NCBI GenBank assembly: GCA_028456385.1
Contig: JALNQF010000166.1
Coordinates: forward strand, 1-64,000
Length of the DNA: 64,000 nt
Source of the DNA: Ophiosphaerella korrae
Lineage: Eukaryota; Ascomycota; Dothideomycetes; Pleosporales; Phaeosphaeriaceae
Direction of reading: 5' to 3'
This document shows positions 13,400 to 23,744 of the stretch, piece after piece. The first letter of the stretch is position 1; the number at the start of each line of letters is the position of its first letter. The notes beneath the pieces were generated by a model. It was not told the origin of the DNA and searched no databases. It saw only the letters and a program-made list of their open reading frames with translations. Made by a program: the position numbers and the translations under genes.

Positions 13400-16300
13400 A
13401 TGCATCTTTTGCGACGCAGCAACACTGGCGATTTCACTCTTACTCAGTTTGGCGATGAGGCTATCCCTCCCTATGCGATACTTTCGCATACATGGGGAGC
13501 AGACACCGAGGAGGTCACCTTTGAAGACCTGATAAATGGCACTGGCAAGGCTAAGCTTGGCTATGAGAAGATCCGATTCTGCGGAGAACAAGCCAGACAA
13601 GATGGCTTGCAATACTTTTGGGTGGACACATGCTGTATCGATAAATCAAATAACGCTGAATTCGAGCACGCTATAAACTCCATGTTTCGGTGGTACAGCA
13701 ACGCTTCTCGATGCTACGTCTACTTATCAGACGTCTCTTTTGACACCGACGAAGATTCAAATCCGCCTCCGTGGGAATCAGGTTTCCGGAAAAGTAGATG
13801 GTTCAAACGGGGTTGGACACTCCAAGAACTTCTTGCCCCTTATTCAGTCGAGTTCTTTTCCTTGGAATGCACGCGACTTGGTGACAAATTTTCCCTACAG
13901 CAGCAAATTCACGAGATCACGTGTATTCCTACTTCAGCGCTTCAAGGAGAATCTTTATTTCAGTTCAGCGTTAATGAGCGACTGTCATGGGTTAAAAATC
14001 GTGAGACCAAGCTTGACGAAGATAAAGCGTACGCATTACTGGGAATTTTTGACGTCTACGTAGCCCCTATCTACGGTGAAGGAATGGCGAGGGCGTTCGA
14101 ACGGCTCCTGGACGAGAATGACAAGCAACAAAAATGTATCCAAGACTTACACCTCACAAATCCTTACGACGACAAAGAGCGTATTGAAGATACTAAGGGT
14201 GGCTTACTGAAAGATTCGTATCGCTGGATCCTTGAGAACTCCGACTTTCGACGATGGCGTGACGACCAGCCAAGTCGACTGCTCTGGATTAAGGGGGACC
14301 CAGGTAAAGGTAAAACAATGCTGCTATGTGGCATTGTCGACGAGCTTAAGAATTCAATGGCTAAGACAAATCTTCTATCGTTCTTCTTCTGCCAGGCCAC
14401 AGACTCACGAATCAACAATGCTACAGCCGTACTGCGAGGTCTGCTGTACTTGCTTGTTAATCAGAAGCCCTTGCTTGCCCGGCATATACGGAAGAAGTAC
14501 GATCACGCAGGCAAAGCCCTGTTTGAGGATGCGAATGCGTGGGTTGCCTTGTCTAAGATCTTTACAGACATCCTGCAAGACTCAAGCTTAAATAGCACGT
14601 ACTTGATCGTTGATGCACTCGACGAATGTACCACGAACTTACTGGAGCTGTCGAATTTCATCGCCCAGAACTCTTCTGCATCATCTCGTGTCAAGTGGAT
14701 CGTCTCGAGCCGCAACTGGCCCGACATTGAGCAGTACCTAGAAAGAGCAGGAAGTAAGGTGAGGTTATGCCTTGAACTTAACGCAGAGTCTGTTTCTACC
14801 GCTGTTAGGAAATACATCCAGCACAAAGTACGTGAGCTGGCGCAAATTAAGAAGTATGACAACAAAATTCAAGACACTGTGTTAGGCTATCTATCCTCAA
14901 ATGCAAATAACACTTTCCTCTGGGTAGCTTTAGTATGTCAAAACCTTGAAAAGATCCCAAAGCGGAACACTTTGAAGAGGCTGGGCGCGTTTCCACCAGG
15001 GCTTGAGACTCTTTACGAGCGGATGATACAGCGGATATTCAACTCAGATGATGCTAATCTCTACAAACGGATACTGGCTACTATAGCGATTGTATACCGA
15101 CCTATTACACTTAAAGAGCTGATCTCTCTTGTTGAGGTGGACGATGATCTTGATTCATTATGCGAGATTGTTGGCGAGTGTGGCTCTTTTCTCACTGTTC
15201 GAGGAGACGCGATCTATTTAGTACATCAGTCTGCAAAGGACTTTTTATTAGGGAAAGCATTTAATGAGATCTTTCCGTCTGGAAAGGAAGAGGCTCACTA
15301 CAACATATTCTCTAGATCTCTCCAAGCAATGTCCACGATGCTTCAACGAGATATGTACTGCGTATGTAAGTTAGGATGTCCTATTGAGCAGGTTGAACAA
15401 CCAGACCCAGATCCGCTAGAAGCGTTACGCTACTCTTGTATCTACTGGGTAGATCACCTCCATGACTGGAATTATAATTTTTTTAGGGATCATAGGGTTG
15501 ACCTGCAGGATGGAGGCACTGTCAATAGTTTTCTACAAAAAAAGTACCTCTACTGGCTTGAGGCTCTTAGCCTCAGCAAAAGTATGTCAAAAGGGGTAGT
15601 GTCCGTGGCGAAACTTAAGGCATTAATTCAGGTAATCTACGAATTAATAATGCTGTCCCTGTATAATATATGCTAACGCGACTTAGGGAAGAGCAGACGG
15701 ATCTGGTTTAATTAAACTAGTTCAAGATGCGTACCGGTTCATTATGTCTCACAAGTTGGCAATAGAGAACAGCCCTCTTCAAGCATATGCATCCGCACTC
15801 GTGTTCAGTCCAGAGCGTAGCCTCATAAGAAGCCATTTTAAGCAAGAAGAACCAAAGTGGACAAAGCCGCGTATAGGGAAGCAATGGAGTGCGTGCCTCC
15901 AGACGCTCGAGGGCCATAGCGACTGGGTCTGGTCTGTAGCCTTCTCCCACGACTCAACCCGGCTCGCATCGGCATCGGGCGACAACACAGTCAAGATCTG
16001 GGATGCAAGCAGTGGCGAGTGCCTCCAGACACTCAAGGGCCATAGCTTCTGGGTCTGGTCCGTAGCCTTCTCCCACGACTCGACCCGGCTCGCGGCGGCA
16101 TCGCGCGACAAGACGGTCAAGATCTGGGATGCAAGCAGTGGCGAGTGCCTCCAGGCGCTCAAGGGCCATAGCGACTCGGTCCGGTCCGTAGCCTTCTCCC
16201 ACGACTCGACCCGGCTCGCGTCGGCATCGGGCGACAAGACGGTCAAGATCTGGGATGCAAGCAGTGGCGAGTGCCTCCAGACACTCAAGGGCCATAGCGA

Positions 16301-16838
16301 CTCGGTCCGGTCCGTAGCCTTCTCCCACGACTCGACCCGGCTCGCGTCGGCATCGTACGACAAGACGGTCAAGATCTGGGATGCAAGCAGTGGCGAGTGC
16401 CTCCAGACGCTCGAGGGCCATAGCTTCTGGGTCCGGTCCGTAGCCTTCTCCCACGACTCAACCCGGCTCGCGTCGGCATCGGACGGCAAGACGGTCAAGA
16501 TCTGGGATGCAAGCAGTGGCGAATGCCTCCATACGCTCAACACTAGCAAGGTACTTTCTAATATATCGTTTGATTCCACTAGGTTATATCTTCACACTGA
16601 AATTGGTGCTATCGACATGAGTGTTCTCTTGGGTTCAACTATGCATCCAACCATTTCAGAGCCCTATAACCCTAAGTATAGAGGTATAGCTTTAAGCTCA
16701 GATAGTATATGGATAACATATGATTCAGAGAACCTACTGTGGCTACCCTCAGAGTATCGGCCATCATGCTCGGCAGTGTCAGGGAGGACGATTGGCATCG
16801 GTACTAGTACTGGAAGAGTATGGATATGCAAGGTTTAG
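13400..16838 (+). CDS. HET-NACHT-WD40 (HNWD) NLR-like protein, intact
   Basis: A complete 1,127-residue HNWD protein of the Podospora HET-E/HET-D/HET-R type, a cytosolic receptor class linked to heterokaryon incompatibility. Two exons, 13400-15631 and 15687-16838, join in frame across a 55-nt intron (GTAATC, GCTAAC branch at 15672, CTTAG). The HET domain fills about residues 1-150 ('AILSHTWG', 'FWVDTCCIDK', 'GWTLQELLAP'). The NACHT domain has P-loop GDPGKGKT at 299-306 and Walker B 'YLIVDALDEC' near 401-410. After splicing, 'LQAYASALVFSPE' links to five 42-residue WD40 repeats (814-1023) and a C-terminal tail. No RIP-type stop is present, unlike the NACHT pseudogene just upstream. By family analogy, ligand binding by the WD40 repeats would trigger NACHT oligomerisation and HET-driven cell death. 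Recognition target unknown. Confidence 0.92.
15894..16523 (+). repeat. Five near-identical 126-bp WD40-coding tandem repeats
   Basis: Units start at 15894, 16020, 16146, 16272 and 16398, each exactly 126 bp (42 residues). The framework 'SVAFSHDSTRLA' and 'TVKIWDASSGE' does not change. Differences gather at unit residues 4, 6, 10, 11, 13, 26 and 29-31 (D/F, W/S, W/R, G/R/Y/D and so on). High identity with variation limited to blade-surface positions is the pattern known in Podospora HNWD genes. A sixth, degenerate unit begins at 16524. Confidence 0.95.
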
Positions 16839-17040
16839 CTTGACATATCCTGAGGCCTCAGATGTTTATGTAGTAATAACTTACTATCCTATATTTTTTA
16901 TTATCTCTATTTCATAGAGGGGTTCGGGGATCAACGTGAATATATAGCTTGCTAATTTGCCACAGTAAAGCTTCGGACATCCTCTAGATCAGGTGAGAAG
17001 GATCGCTACTTAAAAACCACATGTTGAAGTTTGCCACTTA
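16839..17040. other. 3' flank of the HNWD gene
   Basis: Runs from the stop codon to the inner inverted repeat. It is AT-rich near 16870-16915 and probably contains the 3' untranslated region. No gene seen. Confidence 0.4.
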
Positions 17041-17192
17041 AGCCTCGTTAGAGGTAGATAAACGCCTCGACCACGCCAGCAGGGAGGATGGCCGACCCGC
17101 TCTGACTATGAGCTTGTGAGGTAGCGAATTCTGTAAGAGGTGAGTTGGTTGACGAGGCATGGCCAAGGTTGAGTTGGATCGCAAGGCTGCGG
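17041..17192 (-). repeat. Inner inverted repeat, right arm
   Basis: Reverse complement of 12889-13041. It includes 'ctatgagcttgtgaggt' and ends near 'gcaaggctgcgg'. Similarity stops beyond 17192, where the two flanks no longer resemble each other. Confidence 0.8.
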
Positions 17193-17360
17193 TCAATTTC
17201 AGCGTCATCTCGCCAAGGAGGCCAAATCCGCGATGGGATTACGTTGCTGTTTGGTAACTCAGTTGGGGATTACAGCATAATCTCGGATAACAAAACGCTA
17301 GCAGCGCCACCCAATATAACATCCCTACTAGTGCCAGATAAACCCCTATATTACTCTTTT

Positions 17361-17737
17361 GAGCGGTGAGATAGAATCTCAGATTGAAAAACAGGTCCCA
17401 AGCTGTTTTTCAATTCGAGATTACATCTTAATCTATCATGTAATGCTGCCAGAGCTGCCCAACGTCGCCGCTGCCAGCAATATATTAGCCGCAGTGGCAG
17501 CAGTCCAAGCCGTTATTGAGGAGCTTCGAGATAAGCCAACCAGAGTACGAGCATACAAATCGCGAGAGGGTCGCAGGCAGCAGTAACTCTAGGAGTGTAG
17601 AGGTAACCCACAGCAAATATACAGTAAGACTCGCCTTCGGCTGCCTATCTTCGAGGAGCTCGTCAACCAACTAAGATTATATAGGTACATGAGCGGTGAG
17701 ATCGATGTAATAGCTAAAAAAAAAAAAAAAAAAAAAA
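17361..17737 (+). mobile_element. Poly-A-tailed fragment, possible non-LTR retroelement end
   Basis: The segment ends in an uninterrupted run of 22 A at 17716-17737, as a LINE or SINE 3' end would. It carries a short open stretch of about 75 codons (17359-17586) that I do not recognise. The class is a guess based on the tail only; a slipped homopolymer is the alternative. Confidence 0.3.
17375..17422. repeat. Short inverted repeat (hairpin)
   Basis: Arms 17375-17394 and 17403-17422 match at 18 of 20 positions around an 8-nt loop. It lies at the start of a segment that ends in poly-A, and 'gagcggtgagat' occurs near both ends (about 17361 and 17692). Confidence 0.7.
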
Positions 17738-18039
17738 CCCTCATATACTGTTATATTTGCGCACAAGGAGCTAGCTAGCGTAATACGCAGTACTGTTGCG
17801 GTCACTCGTTAGAGACAATATCGCAGTTAGTTATTAAAGATACTTAATAATATAAGCAACTTACTTACAAACCGAAGTTACTTCTATAAAGTTCTGCGAG
17901 CGTTACTCTATCTTTATAAAGAGCTAGTTCTACCACCTAAACTTAATATACCGACAACTATACTCGAAAACCCTACACAGTTTCCATTTTTTTCAAGATT
18001 GTATTGGTTAACCGGAGTCTGTATAAGCGCAGTCCATCT

Positions 18040-18440
18040 CTATAGTGTGTTTGCCTGCGATTGCGACGACAACTGAAATGACGCCTGCGTTGGCGCCGGC
18101 GTCGGCGTACGCGTTGGCACTGGTGCGGCGCAAGATGGAGAGCGTTGAGATGGTGCTGGTGATGATGGGAGCTCACTACAGTCGAGTTGAGCCGGCTGGT
18201 GGAGAGTTACGTTGAGGGTTGGATCCATAAGGCTATGATGGTTGGAGTTGTCTATGAGATGGAAGAGATTACGACAAATTCTGGTACCAAACACGGCGAA
18301 TTTCTGTCTGCCAGATTCGGCAACTCCGACGCGCGCCACCAGCGGGTCTTCTGGCACCTACCCGGGCCTACTACCCAGCGAGATTATGGCCGCGATTGAG
18401 GCACAATCTCAGCGGCACCAAACAGGGCCTTACTAACCTT
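18040..18440. repeat. Dispersed repeat copy, with a 105-codon minus-strand ORF
   Basis: 18290-18440 resembles 21715-21855, and the reverse complement of 31560-31700, ending in a shared 'caccaaacagggcc'-like block. On the minus strand 18357-18040 is open for 105 codons and reads a Pro/Ser/Thr-rich peptide ('CSELPSSPAPSQRSPS', 'RTPTPAPTQAS'). It may be a fragment of a transposon ORF. I do not recognise it and do not claim it is expressed. Confidence 0.4.
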
Positions 18441-18907
18441 AGTGGAAGTACCTCGCGCTCAGTGTGTTCTAGCTACAGACTTTACCTATCACGTGCTCTA
18501 GGTGTGGCTTATTTTTACTGATTACGTGTACGTTGAGAGGCGCTTGAGATGACTAGGGTCATCTCGCTTAACTTAGGAGGTACCGATCGGCGTAGCGATG
18601 TTGCATGAATTATCTTCCTTCAGCCGCTATAGGGCTGAGGATAACCTATTAGCGTGATTCTAAGACTTTGGTGGTTAGATACTATATATGATGAAATTTA
18701 GGGATGCGAAAGCTTAGTGTTGGTGCTGCGATAGAGGTGGCCTGTCCTGGTATAAAACAAGACCCTTGTCGCCGAGGTCGCGATAGCGACGACAAGAATT
18801 GTATTTTTCTAGGCAGCGAGAGTCGGATGATTAGAAAAGACCTAGAGTATATAAACAATGTAGCAAATTGTAAATAAGTAGGCGTAGGGAGGATTTTTAC
18901 GACTGTA
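18441..18907. other. Subterminal DNA next to the right TIR, no gene
   Basis: Non-coding in all frames at useful length. It has a perfect 8-bp-arm hairpin at about 18546-18565 ('gagatgac'/'gtcatctc') and a short palindromic stretch near 18775-18795. Parts resemble the reverse complement of 12440-12720. Confidence 0.45.
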
Positions 18908-18966
18908 AAGTCTAAGTACCTATTGATTTTCTCGCTACAGGGTGGTTCTCGCTACGTGGTGAGGGA
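18908..18966 (-). repeat. Right terminal inverted repeat
   Basis: Reverse complement of the left TIR, ending '...gtgaggga' directly before TA at 18967. The shared blocks are 'tccctcac', two copies of 'gtagcgagaa', and 'taggtacttaga'. Confidence 0.75.
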
Positions 18967-19273
18967 TAGTAATCGTTCAATTGCCAAATTGTAAATACTA
19001 TCGCCCAAAATTGACAACTTGGGAAAGGAGCGTACTACTAGAAGAAGTTGTAAGCCTGAGTGCTGATTGTGTTGAGCCGGACTGAAAAACGTATAACTGT
19101 CGGATCTCGGGTTTCTATGAAAACTTAGGTGGGGTAATTCATCGTCACCTTTTACTCTCCCTCCTACCATTTCCGTCATCACGAATTTGCCTCAAATACG
19201 TTTATTGGCTAAAACGGCGGGATTAGACGATCAGATTCCTTACAACTTAAGAACAACTTGAGATTCGTTAAAC

Positions 19274-20622
19274 ATGTCACATTTGGCCTCTGAACAACCA
19301 GCGGCTACTCAGCCTACCCCTGAAGCTCCAACTCTCACCACAATCTATAGTCTACCTATGGTTGTCACAGCCCTCCAGGGGAACATGACTCGATCAGAAT
19401 TTGCAGCATCATGTCTTGTTTCCCGATATTTCTACTAGCAGGGAATCAGTACCCTTTATCGAGATGTTGCATTGTATTCTCATCACATCGATGAAGACAC
19501 CGTTATCTCGTCATTCCATGAGGCTATTACTCAACTTAGTGCGATACGTCCTCAGCTTGGTCAATATGTTCGAAGTCTGACCTACTACTCATCGTCCCCG
19601 CGCCTCCAATGGGGACCGCGAGAAACGACTGACCCTAATGAGGAATCCCTTCATCTCTCCAAGCTTCCTGAAGTGTTGAACAAGCTTCACAGACTCGAAT
19701 TATTGAGCATCACCGATCGGTATCCACTGGATAAATGTACACTTCGAGGATTGGCGGAATGTCGTACATCTTTGAACTCCCTGAATACTTTCACATTCAA
19801 TGCTTGGAATGTAGATGAATTGTATGACTCGCCATTTAAAATTTTCGAAATGCAGAAGACAATTCTTAATGCTGCCATCACAAATCCAGCACTGAGAAGC
19901 TTTGAAATGATTTTACGGCAAGACAGTACCTCGCAAGCTTTGGTTCTTCCCCCAACGCCAGCATCTCAAAGTTAACGCTGAAAGAATTATCTATCACAAT
20001 GGAAAATCTGGATAGTGTCTTAACGGCTATGAATCAGCTAAATGACTTGAGCTTTGAGTTCCTTACGTATATTGAATATGTTTCACATCGCATATTGATG
20101 TTTGTGGACTGCCGACAGTTGGGTGCGTCTTTGGTGACTTCGAGACGTACTTTAAAGAGGCTGAAGATTGTATTGGGCCTTCGTTCGTATAATGGGAGTA
20201 ATGGAGAGGATTTCGGAGATGGAGTGGATAAGACATACGGTACCGTATCGACGCTCAATTTTGCAGATCATGCGATGCTAAAGCACTTGGAAATTGCACC
20301 AGAATTCCTTCTGGGCTGGAATAAAGAGCAATCGCCCGATCTATACGACGTATTACCAAGATCCTTAGAGACGCTTTACTTTCGAGCGGATTGTTCTTAT
20401 TGGCATGACAATGTGTGGACTTTCAAGAACAGATGCGATGCACTTCAATCGTACCTCACGCATCGCGTATCACTCAAATATCTAATCCTTGAGTATGTCC
20501 GATTGTTAAGGTGGATTGAAGAGCCCTTGCGTTCCATTAGGATGAAGTGCGAAGAGCTTGGGATTAGTTTCCAATTATTGCAGAGAAGTGAATTTTCGCA
20601 AGATGTAAAAATTACCATTTAA
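19274..20622 (+). pseudogene. F-box/LRR-like protein, interrupted
   Basis: An F-box-like N-terminus ('SLPMVVTALQG', 'SCLVSRYFY', 'ISTLYRDVALYS') is followed by leucine-rich repeat-like text ('LPEVLNKLHRLELLSI', 'LTLKELSI', 'LSFEFLTYIEY', 'LKHLEIAPEFL'), as in fungal F-box proteins that recruit substrates to SCF ubiquitin ligases. The start ATG at 19274 precedes an in-frame TAG at 19436. Reading resumes in frame to 19975, then a shift of one base near 19930-19960 is needed to enter the last 207 codons, which end at 20622. No GT..AG intron removes either lesion. The TAG fits a RIP-type change from CAG or TGG. A shorter product from ATG 19472 is possible. F-box identification is by pattern and moderate. 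Confidence 0.6.
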
Positions 20623-21714
20623 GTTACTTATAAATACCAATATTACTTGAATGTAAGCCCAGGCACGTATAGGTAGAGGACTCTACACGTGATACTGGCG
20701 CCGCCCCCGTCCTTGACTAAGTATATCTCGAACAAACCTAAACCGTCACTATACGATGTAAATAATCGATATCAATGTAGGTAAGTATATTCGCACAAAT
20801 TTTGCACTGATAGCACCCTGTAGACCCTAACTACTCATGCTGAACTCAATTCGAAGCGCTACTAATGGACCTATCGTCTCTTCAACGTACAATCGTACAA
20901 TCGTATTTATTATTCTCTAGTACTTGTATATTGGTGAGCAAAATCGGCTTCCGCCAAACAGGAACTCTTCAAAAATAGTCCCACTTCTTGACCTTTGGTT
21001 TTGGCCGATCGGCTGATCCGTAAATCCCATAGCTAGCAGCGGGCATTCGTGCACAACGATAGCTTATAACATTACTTACGTTATCTAGCTAGCTTATCGC
21101 CCCTATCATGCTTGTCTAAATCTAGTAGAGCTGTCAGGAGTTGAAAAAGTGTGTCAACTTTTGAAAATTGTCTTGTTTGGCGGTGGCTGATTTCTCCAGC
21201 CACTATGAGGACGCTCGTTTTTTTTGTTTTTTTTTTTTTGAGTGCTAGGGCCCTAACACTCAAAAAAATGGGCGTCTTCGTAAATCGTCTAGGCACTATC
21301 CGGTGCGCCAGAAATCTGCCTGCTTATTTAAAACTAAATAGCAATTATAATCAAAACGGGCACGCGTTTATGTCCGAGCGGTTTGCAGCCTACTTTCAGA
21401 GGATAGAGATCGCTAGCAACGGCACTAATTTCCGCACCCTGCTTATACCAAGAAAACCCACAAGTTGCCTCTCAAGGCTGCAAACAGTTCAGTCATATTA
21501 ACCTACCTCCAGAGCTATTGCTATTATCACGAATTGATTTCTCTTCCGCACGCAATACCTCTAGTCTATCGTAACTACGAACGCTAGGATGACTGCGATC
21601 GCGCTGGTGCCAGCGACGGTAGGGGCAGCCCATATAAGAGTAGTAATAATTACACTCAAGGATCGCTAAGATAGAGATAGAGACTCTGCAAGGTTGAGAC
21701 GGCCACGAAAACGA
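20623..21714. other. Intergenic DNA with a nearly perfect palindrome
   Basis: No convincing gene. Around 21234-21269 two abutting arms meet at 'agggccct', with homopolymer T on the left ('gagtgctaggg') and A on the right ('ccctaacactc'). Outer 'gaggacgc'/'gcgtcttc' words extend the symmetry. This looks like two transposon ends head to head. Confidence 0.5.
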
Positions 21715-21855
21715 CAAGCTGTCGCACCAAAATTTGTCCGGCTCGATTTGGTAAGGCTAGCGGCGTGGAGGAAGGCACCGTCGGCCAGGTGCTCTACCCG
21801 GCGCTACCTACAGCAAAAGCAGCTCGGAAAACAGCTACGCACCGAATAGGGCCCT
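21715..21855 (+). repeat. Dispersed repeat copy
   Basis: Resembles 18290-18440 and, inverted, 31560-31700. It ends with 'caccgaatagggccctag'. The order of conserved words ('aaaatttgtc', 'ttggtaaggc', 'aaggcaccgtc', 'acccggcgctac') is kept. Probably a fragment of a DNA transposon; class unknown. Confidence 0.55.
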
Positions 21856-22318
21856 AGAGCTCTCCAAATATAACTTGAACTACGTTTTCGTTTTCAGCTG
21901 AAAGCCGCAGTTGACTGGCACGAAATCCCATCACCTATAAGATTGTCTACGAACTAAGCTTGCTCATGTCAGTGTCGAAGTCATGCCACGACGATCAACT
22001 AATAGCATGGCATTACTGGGGCGGATGCGGGATTGTGCGCATTGGGTTTGCTTTTCGTCCGACAAAAGTCTAATAAGGAGTACCACAATTGATGCCACAA
22101 CACCATTAGTGTGACACTGCATAATAGTGACATTGCCTACTATTCAGTGTCAGCGCTTCCGCATGGATATATCAAGGAGTGATGCCGCCTCCCAGAGGCC
22201 GCCATTGAACTAGATGATGTGTTAACAAACTTCTCTCTCCTACTAAGGCTCTTTGAGTGCAATATCTCACTATCGTTTTTTAACGTCAACACTTTTACTT
22301 GAGGCCTGTGCATCACCA

Positions 22319-23061
22319 ATGGAGCTGCCAAATAGCTTCCATCTCAAATTCGATACCGAAGCCTACGATACCTACAAATTGGTGACTGCTTCCTCGACTG
22401 TCTCTATTGGTCCCTCATAGCAGCCAATCAATTGGACTGATCATCTGATTGCACACCTTGCGATCAAAGCACGGGAAGAGCTTCAAGGTCTTTGGCCACA
22501 ATGGGAAAAATATACGGTACAGGATACTGGGGTGTCCCAGCCACCGTAACAGTTATGGCAGACCACAACAAGCACACGCTCTACGTCTGTACATCCATTA
22601 GAGGATTGCGAAAGGATGGATCCTTTCTAGCCAAGGTAGCACCTAAAAACAGGAAGCCTGTGAATGACATTTTAAAGGAGTGCGATCACATAGCCACTGC
22701 TAACGGCAGCATTCGTCATGCATGCAACGCAAACTGTGCCGAGGTACACGCTATTCTTCAGTGGTTTCTGAAAAACCCGGGAGAGCCATTTCCTCGATCG
22801 CTCGGCCGCATCTTCATGGCTACTGCAGCAAAATTTCAGGGGTCAAACGTCGTTATCCGCATACCATGCGGCCAACCAATCGCGAATAGTTTGCGGATTT
22901 GGGATTTGCAAGGAATTTTGCGGGATGATGAGGCTGCTGAAGAGATTGTTGGAGAGATTGAAGAAGAAATAGCGAAGGCGACCGCAGAATCCACACTGCA
23001 ACCATTCAAATCCATCCTTAGTCCTGTGGATCTCCCTTCAACAGATCCACCATTCGGTTAG
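22319..23061 (+). pseudogene. Deaminase-like hypothetical protein, interrupted
   Basis: The clear part is 22492-23061 (189 codons). It has 'HACNANCAEVHAI' and, about 45 residues on, 'RIPCGQP', reminiscent of the zinc motifs of cytidine-deaminase-fold proteins (C/H-A-E, then P-C-x-x-C). The second Cys of the latter motif is Pro here. It may therefore be an inactive relative, or the resemblance may be chance. Upstream, in another frame from ATG 22319, an N-terminal stretch ('MELPNSFHLKFDTEAYDTYK') meets an in-frame TAG at 22418 (probably from CAG) and shifts frame near 22500. I read this as one damaged gene. If only the downstream ATG at 22492 is used, the protein lacks its N-terminus. Confidence 0.45.
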
Positions 23062-23594
23062 ATGGGGAGTAGCAGGTGAGCCAGCTGGCAGTTTTGTTTA
23101 CCCTGGTCCGAAGTTTCAGGTTTGAAAGGTTGGAGGGTTGAATTCAGTTCCGTCTTATTCAATCATTTAATCCAATTCACATTGGTGTTGGTCTTTCTCA
23201 AAAAGTGTTTTTAGCATCAATATACGACGAACACAATGGGCTATAAAGTATGTAATTATCGGACCAAAATCCTTGACTTACTCCTAGGATACTTGTTTCT
23301 ACTATAAAAAAGATCCAAAACACTAGCGATAGCTTTTGGCTACTACGTGTTGGGTCACCTGTATCCCGCGTGTTCAGTTGACCGAGAGGGGCACACAACC
23401 AACTCTCCTTCTCCCCTCCTTAACACCTAAACTCGGTTGCGAAACTCAGCCGCACGAGAAATGTAACTGTGCCATATCGTGGTGCAGGCCGTTTGACACA
23501 GCATGAGCTGAACGACGATCTCTGCCTTGTTCAGGTAGCTTGGGGAAGGAACGACTGTGGTTTCACGAATGGCTTTTGCATTCCGCTGAGATGC
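23062..23594. other. Intergenic, nothing recognised
   Basis: Ordinary composition, open stretches under 75 codons on both strands with no family resemblance. Confidence 0.5.
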
Positions 23595-23744
23595 GAGTGA
23601 TTTCAGGCCTCGTGAGGGACAACACGCGGGTGTCTGCCGAGAGGGAGCCAATCAGAAGACTGCCAAAGCAAGATTGTTCTGTATCAATTGGCTCCTCCTA
23701 GACAGACACCCGAGTGGTGTCCCTCGCGAGGCCTAGAATCACTC
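23595..23744. repeat. Foldback inverted repeat, 58-bp arms
   Basis: Left arm 23595-23652 and right arm 23687-23744 are reverse complements with few mismatches (shared 'aggcctcg.gagggac', 'cgggtgtctg', 'gagccaat'), separated by 34 bp. This is the form of a foldback or miniature inverted-repeat element. Confidence 0.8.

Larger units (their letters stand above)
12379..18966. mobile_element. 6.6 kb TIR-bounded region flanked by TA, carrying the HNWD gene
   Basis: The two ends are ~59 bp inverted repeats that begin exactly beside a TA on each side (12377-12378 and 18967-18968), the target duplication expected of Tc1/mariner/pogo-type transposition. The left end abuts the broken NACHT reading frame. 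Inside are an intact HET-NACHT-WD40 gene, a second inner inverted repeat, a poly-A-tailed fragment and a dispersed repeat copy. I see no transposase. It may be a cargo-bearing element, or a smaller Tc1-like element whose middle was filled by later insertions or an inverted duplication. The sequence alone does not decide. Confidence 0.55.

Noticed and set aside
15632..15686. HET-NACHT and WD40 parts as two separate genes
   Set aside because: A normal 55-nt intron joins the frames exactly and restores the family's usual linker sequence.
15779..16579. Long minus-strand open frames across the WD40 repeats (also 16454-15954)
   Set aside because: They are antisense echoes of the 126-bp repeat, which stays open in several frames because its length is a multiple of three.
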